A stretch of 64,000 bases of DNA. Source: Gaiellasilicea sp963794385. GTDB lineage: Bacteria > Actinomycetota > Thermoleophilia > Gaiellales > Gaiellaceae. The translations under genes and the position numbers were made by a program. Location of the stretch: positions 124,001 to 188,000 of the forward strand of contig CAWCDT010000003.1 in the NCBI GenBank assembly GCA_963794385.1, read 5' to 3'. Each line of letters begins with the position of its first letter. Positions within the stretch are counted from its first letter, which is position 1. The notes beneath the pieces are model-generated. The model searched no databases. It was given only the letters and a program-made list of their open reading frames with translations, and was not told the DNA's origin. Below are positions 57,449 to 64,000 of the stretch, in pieces.

Positions 57449-58419
57449 AAAGAGGGCTCGTCTTCGGGAAGTTCCTGCCGCTCCACCGCGGCCACCAGTT
57501 GATGATCGAGACCGCTCTCTCGCAGGTCGACGACCTCACGATCGTCGTCTACGACAGCCACCGGCCCGACGACGACCGGATGTCGGTCGAGCTCCGGCTC
57601 TCGTGGCTGCGCGAGCTCTACCCGGACGTCGAGAACATCCTCGCGCTCGAGGACCCGCTGCCCGGCCAGGAGGACACGGACGACCCGGGCTACGCCGAGG
57701 TGTACGCGCGGGGACTCGCCTTCCTCGGCCGCTTCGACCATGTCTTCTCGAGCGAGCCCGGCTACGAGCGCTTCGCGGGGCTGCTCGGCGCGACGCACGT
57801 GCTCGTCGACGCGGCGCGAACGCTCGTACCGACCTCCGGCACGGTCATCCGCTCGGATCCCTTTGCCTACCGCGGCTGGATGGACCCGCTCGTCTACGCC
57901 TCCCTGATCGAGCGGGTCGTCTTCGTCGGCACCGAGTCGACGGGGAAGTCCACGCTGGCCAGGACGATGGCGGAGAAGCTGGAGACGCTGTGGACGCACG
58001 AATTCGGCCGCGAGCTCTGGGAGGCGCAGGGCGGCCAGGGAACGTTCGCCGACCATCTCAAGCTCGCGCGCCGCCAGCGGCAGCGCGAAGACGCCGCCGC
58101 GCGGCACTCACGCCGCTTTCTCTTCTGCGACACGAACGCGTGGTCGACGCTGCACTGGTCGCTCCGGTCCTACGGCACCGCAGACGCGCGCCTGCACGAG
58201 CTCGTCGACCGCACCGTGGGCGACTACACGTGGTTTCTCTGCGACAACGACTTCGGGTGGGTGCGCGACGGGACGCGCGAGCTCGAGGGGGCTGCCGCAG
58301 CGGAGTTCCAGCGCCAGCAGATCGTCGACCTCGAGCGCCGCGGGATCCCGTCCGTGACGGTCAGCGGCCCCCTCGACGAGCGCGTGCGCCAGGTCGAGAC
58401 GGCGCTCGGAATCGCATGA
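57445..58419 (+). CDS. nadR: NadR-like NMN adenylyltransferase/ribosylnicotinamide kinase
   Basis: A 324-residue two-domain enzyme. N-terminal nucleotidyltransferase: VFGKFLPLHRGHQLMIETAL (HxGH type), and TSGTVIRSDPFAYRG (SxT-x-IR). C-terminal kinase (about residues 155-324): P-loop FVGTESTGKSTLAR, HEFGRELWEAQGG, RFLFCDTNAWSTL. It lacks the HTH regulatory domain of enterobacterial NadR. Makes NAD from NMN or ribosylnicotinamide. Confidence 0.88.
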   Translation: MKRGLVFGKFLPLHRGHQLMIETALSQVDDLTIVVYDSHRPDDDRMSVELRLSWLRELYPDVENILALEDPLPGQEDTDDPGYAEVYARGLAFLGRFDHVFSSEPGYERFAGLLGATHVLVDAARTLVPTSGTVIRSDPFAYRGWMDPLVYASLIERVVFVGTESTGKSTLARTMAEKLETLWTHEFGRELWEAQGGQGTFADHLKLARRQRQREDAAARHSRRFLFCDTNAWSTLHWSLRSYGTADARLHELVDRTVGDYTWFLCDNDFGWVRDGTRELEGAAAAEFQRQQIVDLERRGIPSVTVSGPLDERVRQVETALGIA

Positions 58420-58432
58420 GGTTCCTCACGTT

Positions 58433-58564
58433 CCTGGGGCGCCGCTCGCGTCGCGTAGGCCGGCGGGACAGTACGGAAGTACGGCCCGCCGGCTGGAGCG
58501 GCGCGAGCGGCGTCAGCCTTTCGCGGAGCCCGGCTCCGCCGGGCGGGAGCGAAAGGCGGCCAGG
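58433..58564. repeat. Structured repeat, copy 1 (three-arm fold)
   Basis: P1 closes with CCTGG (58433-58437) and CCAGG (58560-58564). P2 pairs CGCCGCTCGCG (58440-58450) with CGCGAGCGGCG (58502-58512) around a conserved 33-bp core (58454-58486) containing GCCGG and ACAGTACGG. P3 pairs GCCTTTCGC (58516-58524) with GCGAAAGGC (58549-58557), with CGGCTCCGCCG inside. Sits between nadR and the phosphatase gene. A related copy lies at 59991-60123. Confidence 0.8.
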
Positions 58565-58567
58565 GGC

Positions 58568-59237
58568 GTGAGGCGGCGGCTCTACCTGATGCGGCACGCA
58601 GACGTCTCCTACGTCGACGAGGCAGGCACGCCCGTGAATCCCGAGACGGTGCCGCTGACGCCGCGTGGCCGCGAGCAGGCGGCGGCCGCGCGCGATGCGC
58701 TCGCCGAGGTCGGGTTCGGCCTTGTCCTTGCGAGCGACCTGCCGCGGACGGCGGAGACAGCGGGGATCGTCGCGCCCGGACCGCGAGGTGGAGCGATGGC
58801 CGGAGCTCGCCGAATGGCGCGGCGGCCGGCTCGACGCGCTGCCGCCCGACGAGCTCGAGTCGCTCTTTCGTCGGCGCGCTTCGATCGTGAAGGACGAGGC
58901 TGCGCGCTTCCTCGGCGGCGAGTCGCTCGGCGAGGCGCTCGATCGCGTCCACCCCGCGCTGGATCGCCTCGTCGAGCGCAACTGGGACACGGCGCTCGCC
59001 GTCCTGCACGGCGGCGTCAACCGCATCCTGATCTCGTACGCCCTCTCCGGCGACCGCACCTACTTCGGCACCTTCGAGCAGGCGCCGGCGTGCATCAACG
59101 TGCTCGACCTTGGCGTCGACGGCTGGATCGTGCGGACGGTCAACTACATCCCGTACGACCCGCTCCACCCGTCGCGGGAGACGACGATGGAGCACCTATG
59201 GGAGCAGCTGCGCCCCTTCCTAGACGAGCGCCGCTAG
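58568..59237 (+). CDS. Histidine phosphatase (phosphoglycerate mutase-like), one-base frameshift
   Basis: LYLMRHADVSYVDEAGTPVN carries the RHG-like catalytic motif (RHA); DLPRTAETAGIVAP follows. At about 58771-58780 (CGCCCGG) one extra C shifts the frame; it resumes REVERWPELAEWRGG, LVERNWDTALAVLHGGVNRI (second His) to LRPFLDERR. 222 residues. GTG start at 58568 is 3 nt beyond the structured repeat. Substrate unknown. Confidence 0.84.
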
Positions 59238-59963
59238 TACCTCGGCCTCGTGCGGCCGGAGATAGGAGCCGCGGATCACCGTCCACACACGCATCCGCTC
59301 CTCGTCGAGCCCAGCCGCTGCGAAGGACGCGAGTCGCCGCTCGGTTACGTCGCGGCTCATCCGATGCCAAAGCGGATTCCAGAGAAACGACGGTACGTCG
59401 TACTCCGGTTCGCCGAGCATCGGCTTCGGGTCGATCGCGACCGCTCCGCGCTTCGACCAGAGGATGTTGTGGTGGTGGAAGTCGCCGTGAACGAGCGTCG
59501 TACGACCGACGTCGAGCGACGCGTAGAGATCCCGCGCAAGCGCGGCGAGCCCGTTCGTCCCAGCGTTGTCGAGCCACCTCGGCACGTGGTCGCCGATCCA
59601 GCGGAACGGCTCCGCGGCCTCTCGCCAGAGCTTGAGCCCGGTCGCGACGCCGATCCGGGTCGCCTCTTCGTCGGGCAGGCCGGAGATGTCCCCACCTGCG
59701 CGCTCGACGAGCAGCGCCCGCCGCGCCCGGTCGTGCCGCAGCAGGTGGACTGCGCCGTCGCCGGCCCATAGCTCGAGCGCGTCGGCCTCCTCGTCGGACT
59801 CGTCGTCCTCGGGCGGCGTCACCTTCAGGACCGCGTCGCCTGCGGGCGCCACGAACGAGTAGCGGGAGAGCGCGAACGGCTCGCCCAGCTCGACCCCCCA
59901 TTCCGCCGCAACTTCCCGCGCGATCCGCTCGAGCGGCGCGAGGTCGGGACGATCGTCGCTCAT
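59220..59963 (-). CDS. APH(6)/hydroxyurea-kinase-type phosphotransferase
   Basis: A 247-residue kinase-like protein with FVAPAGDAVLKVTPPEDD, RRALLVERAGGDISGLPDEE, TTLVHGDFHHHNILWSKRGA (H-x-D-x4-N) and AIDPKPMLGEPEYDVPSF, the signature block of the APH_6_hur family (aminoglycoside 6-kinase/hydroxyurea phosphotransferase). ATG at 59963. The frame is also open upstream into the repeat and the thiolase, but similarity begins here. Resistance is not implied by sequence alone. Confidence 0.85.
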   Translation of the reverse strand: MSDDRPDLAPLERIAREVAAEWGVELGEPFALSRYSFVAPAGDAVLKVTPPEDDESDEEADALELWAGDGAVHLLRHDRARRALLVERAGGDISGLPDEEATRIGVATGLKLWREAAEPFRWIGDHVPRWLDNAGTNGLAALARDLYASLDVGRTTLVHGDFHHHNILWSKRGAVAIDPKPMLGEPEYDVPSFLWNPLWHRMSRDVTERRLASFAAAGLDEERMRVWTVIRGSYLRPHEAEVLAALV

Positions 59964-59990
59964 CGCGCCGACTCTATGAGAGCTGCGATT

Positions 59991-60123
59991 AGCGCCTCTG
60001 GCGCGCTGCTCGCGGTACGTAGGCCGGTGGAACAGTACGGAGGTACGGCCGGAGTCGCGAGCAGCGCGAGGCTGCGCCGAGGCCGGCTCCGCCGGCCGGG
60101 AGGCGCAGCCGGCCAGTGGCGCT
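59991..60123. repeat. Structured repeat, copy 2 (three-arm fold)
   Basis: P1: AGCGCCTCTGG (59991-60001) with CCAGTGGCGCT (60113-60123), one mismatch. P2: CGCGCTGCTCGCG (60002-60014) with CGCGAGCAGCGCG (60056-60068), perfect, around a core (60018-60050) with 30 of 33 bases identical to copy 1. P3: GGCTGCGCC (60070-60078) with GGCGCAGCC (60102-60110), around CGGCTCCGCCG. Arms differ in sequence from copy 1 but keep pairing. It abuts the thiolase 3' end. Confidence 0.8.
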
Positions 60124-61277
60124 AAGGCGCTCGACGAGCATCGCCATGCCCTGGCCGCCGCCGACGCACATCGTCTCAGGCCGATGGTGCCGTCGAGCGT
60201 CTCGAGGTCGTTCAGGAGCGTGCACATGATCCGGGCGCCGGTCATGCCGTAGGGATGGCCGAGCGCGATCGCGCCGCCGTGCGGGTTCAGCTTCTCGCCG
60301 AACGGGTCGACGCCGAGCTCCCGGCAGACCGGCAGCACCTGCGCCGCGAACGCCTCGTTCAGCTCCATCACGTCGACGTCGTCGATCGTCATCCCCGCGC
60401 GCCCGAGCGCGACCTTGACGGCGTCGATCGGGCCGACGCCCATGATCTCCGGGTCGAGCCCGGTCACGGCCGAGGCGATGATCCGGGCCTTCGGCCTCAC
60501 GCCGAGCTCCGCCGCGCGCTCGTCGGACATGATCACGATCGCGGCAGCGCCGTCATTCAGCGGGCAGGAGTTGCCGGCGGTGACCTTTCCGTCGGGCTTG
60601 AAGGCGGGCTGCAGCTCGGCGAGCTTCTCGAACGTCGAGCTCGGCCGGGGGCCGTCGTCCGCCGCGACGACGGTGCCGTCGTCCTTCGTGTACGGCGCGA
60701 TCTCCCGCTCGAAGAAGCCTGACTCCTGCGCCGCGACCGCGCGCTCCTGCGAGCGCTGCGCGAACCGGTCCATGTCCTCGCGCGAGACGTCCCAGCGCTC
60801 GGCGACGTTCTCCGCGGTCAGGCCCATCGGGATGTAGACGTTCGCGATCGCGTCCTCGCCGATCAGCCGCGGGTGCAGCTCCTCGGCGTCCTTGGGATAG
60901 CCGTCCACCTGCGAGATCGATTCGACACCTGCGGCGACGTAGACGTCGCCCTCGCCGGCCTTGATCGCGTGGAACGCCATGCGCTGCGTCTGCAGCGAGG
61001 AGGCGCAGAAGCGGTTCACCGTCGTGCCCGGCACGCGCTTGGGCAGCCCGGCGAGCAGCGCCGCCCGGCGGGCGAGGTTCATGCCCTGCCGCTCCTGCGG
61101 GAAGCCGCAGCCGACCATCACGTCGACGATCTCGTTCGGGTCGAGCCCGTCCACCCGGGCGACAGCCTCCTCGATCGCGAAGGCGAGCAGGTCGTCCGGA
61201 CGAACGTCCACGAACGATCCCTTGGCTGCGCGCCCGATCGGGGTGCGGACGGCGCTGGCGATGACGGCTTCGGGCAC
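60124..61277 (-). CDS. Acetyl-CoA acetyltransferase (thiolase), frameshift near 3' end
   Basis: Thiolytic cleavage of 3-ketoacyl-CoA. VIASAVRTPIGRAAKGSFVD, NRFCASSLQTQRMAFHAIKA (active Cys), ELNEAFAAQVLPVCRELGVD, NPHGGAIALGHPYGMTGARI (His), and CVGGGQGMAMLVE (second Cys). One base is missing near 60176-60185, so the CVGGGQG end is in another frame. No in-frame stop precedes the structured repeat; the C-terminus runs into it (VERLSATG). GTG start at 61277 with AAAGGAG. About 385 residues. Confidence 0.9.
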
Positions 61278-61289
61278 GGGCTCTCTCCT

Positions 61290-62457
61290 TTAGGTGAACG
61301 CGGATTCTCCGGTCAGCGCGCGGCCCACGATCAGGGTCTGGATCTGGCTCGTCCCCTCGTAGAGCGTGGTGACGCGCGCGTCGCGCAAGTACTTCGCCAC
61401 AGGGTATTCGTCGACGTACCCGTAGCCGCCGAGCACCTGTACGGCGGCGTTCGCGGCCCGGACGGCGGCCTCGCTCGCGTACCACTTCGCGAGCGCCGCC
61501 TCGACCGTGTACGGCTTGCCGGCGTCGGCGAGCGCGGCCGCGCGCCAGGTGAGGAGGCGCGCCGCTTCCGTCTCGGCGTGCATCTCGGCGAGCAGCTGCT
61601 GGACGAGCTGGAACGCGGCGACCGGCTTGCCGAAGGCCTCGCGCTCCTTCGCATAGGCGGCCGACGCGTCGAGGCAGCCCTGCGCGATCCCGACGCAGCC
61701 CGCGGCGAGCGAGATGCGGCCGTTGTCGAGTGCCGACATCGCCACCTTGAAGCCCTCGCCCTCTGCACCGAGGAGCGCCGAAGCAGGCACACGGACGCCG
61801 TCGAGCGAGAGCTCGGCCGTGTCCTGCGCGCGCAGGCCGAGCTTCCCCTTCATCGGCCTCGCTTCGAAGCCGTCCGCCGCGGTCGGGACGAGGAAGGCGC
61901 TGATTCCCTTCGGCCCCGGGCCGCCGGTGCGCGCGAAGACGATCGCCGTCTCGGCCCAGGAGCCGAGCGTGATGAAGACCTTCGAGCCATGCAGCGCCCA
62001 GCCGTCGCCGCCGCCGCTGTCACTCAACTTCTCTGCCCGCGTCACGAGCGCCGCCGCGTCCGAGCCGCACCCGGGCTCGGTGAGCGCGTAGCAGCCGAGG
62101 CCCTTCGCCGCTCGCGAGCCGCGGCAGCAGTTCGGCCTTCTGCTCCTCGGTCCCCCACTTCGCGACGGTCTTCCCGTAGAGCCCGTTCGAGACCGAGACG
62201 ATCCCACGCACGGACGAATCCGCCCGCCCGAGCTCCTCGCAGAGCAGGCAGTACGAGACCGAGTCGAGCCCGCCGCCGCCGAGCGGCTCGGGCAGCGACG
62301 CCGCCAGGAAGCCCGCATCCGCGAGCGTGCCGACGAGCGCGCGCGGCAGCTCCTCGGCCTCGTCCCAGTCGCGCGCGTGCGGCGCGAGCTCGCGCTCGCA
62401 GAGCTCGCGCGCGGAGGCGCGGATCAGCTCCTGTTCCGGTGTGAGCGTGAAGTCCAT
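61290..62457 (-). CDS. Acyl-CoA dehydrogenase, one-base frameshift
   Basis: ATG at 62457: MDFTLTPEQELIRASARELC, EPLGGGGLDSVSYCLLCEEL; an extra G at about 62105-62112, then GLGCYALTEPGCGSDAAALV, ALHGSKVFITLGSWAETAIV, YAKEREAFGKPVAAFQLVQQ, GGYGYVDEYPVAKYLRDARV (catalytic region) and YEGTSQIQTLIVGR. 388 residues, close to short/medium-chain acyl-CoA dehydrogenases. 12 nt upstream of the thiolase, same strand. Confidence 0.9.
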
Positions 62458-62471
62458 GAACCCATGACAGA

Positions 62472-62497
62472 CGTGGGGGCCGTCGCCGGCCCCCACG
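62472..62497 (-). terminator. Hairpin after the second substrate-binding protein gene
   Basis: CGTGGGGGCCG-TCGC-CGGCCCCCACG, a perfect 11-bp stem. It lies 23 nt past the binding protein stop and 14 nt before the acyl-CoA dehydrogenase ATG. No long T-tract. Confidence 0.65.
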
Positions 62498-62520
62498 ATC
62501 CTCTCAGGTCCAGCAGGGCG

Positions 62521-63783
62521 CTAGCCGCGCGGGCGCCCGTCGACGAGCTGGCCTGTCAGCGTCCAGCCGCCGTTGTTGAACCGGATCAGCTGCTGCTGCG
62601 AGATGATGAAGTGGTCTCTCGCGGTTGTCTTCAGCCGGACGCCCGGGAGCGCGTACGGGCTGGGCTCGTTGAACGAGAGGAGCGCCCGCATCAACCCTGC
62701 GCGGGTCGGGTTGGCGCCCGCCTTGTACATCGCCCGCACGAACGTGTGCGCCTTCGCGAAGCCGTAGAGGTTGAGGCCGTCGGTGACGCGGCCACGCGGG
62801 TTGTACTTCTCCATCAGCGCCTTGTACTGCTTCACCGTGGCGTCGTTTTCCCACACCGGCGAAGCCGGGTCCTTCAGATACGACACGCTGATCGAGCCGT
62901 TGACTTGCGCCGCGCTCGAGTTGTTGACCGCCAGCGTCATGAACGTGTCGGTCGCGGAGACCGAGTTCACGTAGATGTTGTCCGGCTTCCAGTTGAGTGC
63001 GCGCATGATCGCGTACGACTGGATCGTCGGCGTCGGCGTGACGAAGATCATGAGCGTGTCGGCGCCGGACCCGCGGAGCCGGATCAGCTGGGACTGCGGC
63101 GTGCCGCTGCCGACCTCCCAGGCCTCCTCCCGGACGACCTGCTGACGCACCTTGGCCGTGCCGAGCGCGGACTTGAAGCCGTTGATGTAGTCCTTGCCGT
63201 AGCTGTCGTTCTGGTACAGGATCGCGATCTTCGCGTTCGGGTGGTTCGCCCGAATGTCGAGCCCGTACATCCGACCCTCGGCGACATAGTCGGGCTGCCA
63301 GCCGATCGTCCACGGGTACTTCCTGTAGTTCAGGCCCCACTCGCTCGCGCCCGTGGAGACGAGAACGTGCGGCACCTTCTGCTGGTTGAGGTACGGCTGC
63401 ACCGCCTGGTTCACCTCGGTGCCGAGCGTGCCGACAACCGCGAAGACCTTGTCCTGCTCGACGAGCCTCCGCTGCAGCTGGACCGAGTTGACCGGGTTGT
63501 AGCCGTCGTCGTAGTACTTGAAGACGATCTGGCGGCCCATGACGCCGCGCTTCCCGTCGGGGCCGCGCCGAGCGTTGATGTAGCTGAAGTACGCCTTCAT
63601 CGCGGCCGGGATCGGCGCGTAGCTCGAGGCCGAGCCGGTCAGCGGGAAGGTGCCGCCGATCGTGATTGTCCCGGCAGTGATGCCCGGTTCGGCCGCAGCA
63701 ACGTCGGCCTTCGCGAACGCCGACGGAACGGCAAGGAGCAATGCTCCCGCAAGTGCCAGTCCGGCGAGTGAAACCCTACGCAT
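62521..63783 (-). CDS. Branched-chain amino acid-type ABC substrate-binding protein (second copy)
   Basis: About 420 residues, Peripla_BP_6. ATG at 63783 with AAGGGGAG upstream. Signal peptide RRVSLAGLALAGALLLAVPS; then ITIGGTFPLTGSASSYAPIP, IVFKYYDDGYNPVNSVQLQR, LVEQDKVFAVVGTLGTEVN, KIAILYQNDSYGKDYINGFK. Clearly a paralog of the protein at 36.9-38.1 kb but divergent in the ligand face. No permease beside it; it may serve the Liv transporter or another. Confidence 0.9.
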   Translation of the reverse strand: MRRVSLAGLALAGALLLAVPSAFAKADVAAAEPGITAGTITIGGTFPLTGSASSYAPIPAAMKAYFSYINARRGPDGKRGVMGRQIVFKYYDDGYNPVNSVQLQRRLVEQDKVFAVVGTLGTEVNQAVQPYLNQQKVPHVLVSTGASEWGLNYRKYPWTIGWQPDYVAEGRMYGLDIRANHPNAKIAILYQNDSYGKDYINGFKSALGTAKVRQQVVREEAWEVGSGTPQSQLIRLRGSGADTLMIFVTPTPTIQSYAIMRALNWKPDNIYVNSVSATDTFMTLAVNNSSAAQVNGSISVSYLKDPASPVWENDATVKQYKALMEKYNPRGRVTDGLNLYGFAKAHTFVRAMYKAGANPTRAGLMRALLSFNEPSPYALPGVRLKTTARDHFIISQQQLIRFNNGGWTLTGQLVDGRPRG

Positions 63784-63882
63784 AGAGAACTCTCCCCTTG
63801 AGGTGGACGAAAACAAAAACAGGCCGCTGATCGAGCGAGATTACTGCTTCTCCACTTCTTAGACAACGACGGGGCCGGGAAG
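63784..63882 (-). promoter_or_regulatory. Upstream region of the second binding protein gene
   Basis: 99 nt, relatively AT-rich, with a short CGCT/AGCG hairpin followed by GCCTGTTTTTGTTTTC on the minus strand, which could end transcription from the DUF255 gene, and a purine-rich ribosome binding site before ATG 63783. No clear -35/-10 pair identified. Confidence 0.35.
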
Positions 63883-64000
63883 TTAGGCCGAACCCGGCGC
63901 CGCTCGCAGAGCTGCCGGGTCCGTGACCGGTGCCAGACAGGCGAACCGCTCGCAGACGTAGACGGCCGGTTGTCCGCCGACGAGGGTCTTTCCGGCCAGG
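63883..64000 (-). CDS. YyaL/DUF255 thioredoxin-domain protein, C-terminal end only
   Basis: The last 38 residues are visible: LAGKTLVGGQPAVYVCERFA followed by CLAPVTDPAALRAAPGSA, then TAA at 63885-63883. This matches the conserved C-terminus of YyaL/DUF255 (spermatogenesis-associated protein 20-like) proteins, with a thioredoxin-like N-terminus and an (alpha/alpha)6 barrel. The rest lies outside. Short, so moderate confidence. Confidence 0.65.
   Translation of the reverse strand, partial: LAGKTLVGGQPAVYVCERFACLAPVTDPAALRAAPGSA

Noticed and set aside
58433..60123. CRISPR array or IS element
   Set aside because: Only two units 1.4 kb apart with genes between them, no spacers, no transposase and no target duplication seen.

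Overview
The window is a very GC-rich stretch (genes use mostly G/C third positions, with GTG and TTG starts common) and is gene dense, with many 1-4 nt ATGA/GTGA overlaps. A fused FbiC-type F420 enzyme, an F420-dependent luciferase-like oxidoreductase, an NAD-specific glutamate dehydrogenase, HrcA/DnaJ, YbeY/PhoH/Era and several acyl-CoA dehydrogenases point to an Actinomycetota lineage. A deep one such as Thermoleophilia/Gaiellales is my inference, not something the sequence proves. At least ten otherwise good genes are each interrupted by exactly one extra base, and two by one missing base, so this looks like a draft or metagenome-derived assembly.

Layout. 1-7.9 kb (minus): 3'-truncated glutamate dehydrogenase, vanadium haloperoxidase, then phoH-ybeY-dgkA/PAP2-cdd-Phd/PIN toxin-antitoxin-era. 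7.9-11 kb (plus): an unusual Clp-type double AAA+ ATPase whose C-terminus is a release-factor-2-like module without the GGQ domain. 11-12.8 kb: structured repeat, lipoprotein, decayed ADP-ribosylglycohydrolase and phosphatase. 12.8-30 kb: housekeeping genes, mostly minus (yqeY, hit, mtaB, prmA, dnaJ, hrcA, hemW, lepA, murJ, holA, comEC, comEA, leuS), with rpsT and a kinase on plus. leuS is preceded by a leader peptide and transcription attenuator. 30-34 kb: lysA, a CarH-like B12/light MerR repressor with a three-repeat operator on the divergent promoter, DUF378, fasciclin, and a DsbA/FrnE-like gene with an in-frame UGA at its redox site. 34-42 kb: FbiC and a complete branched-chain amino acid ABC transporter. 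42-43 kb: desaturase and a deiodinase-like thioredoxin-fold gene, again with UGA at the redox position. 43-63 kb: fatty acid and acyl-CoA degradation genes (acyl-CoA dehydrogenases, ligase, enoyl-CoA hydratase, SDRs, thiolase, kinase-like proteins), an F420 oxidoreductase, a NadR-like enzyme and two related structured repeats. 63-64 kb: a second substrate-binding protein and the 3' end of a YyaL/DUF255 gene.

How the genes fit together. The Liv transporter and glutamate dehydrogenase suggest amino acid uptake and catabolism, the 43-63 kb block suggests beta-oxidation of lipids or related acids, and FbiC supplies F420 for the luciferase-like enzyme. The strongest unusual signals are two candidate selenoproteins, the Clp-RF2 fusion, the leuS attenuator, the CarH operator and a repeat family with compensatory arm changes. 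No selA/selB/selD/tRNA-Sec gene, rRNA, tRNA, CRISPR array or transposase was recognised in the window.
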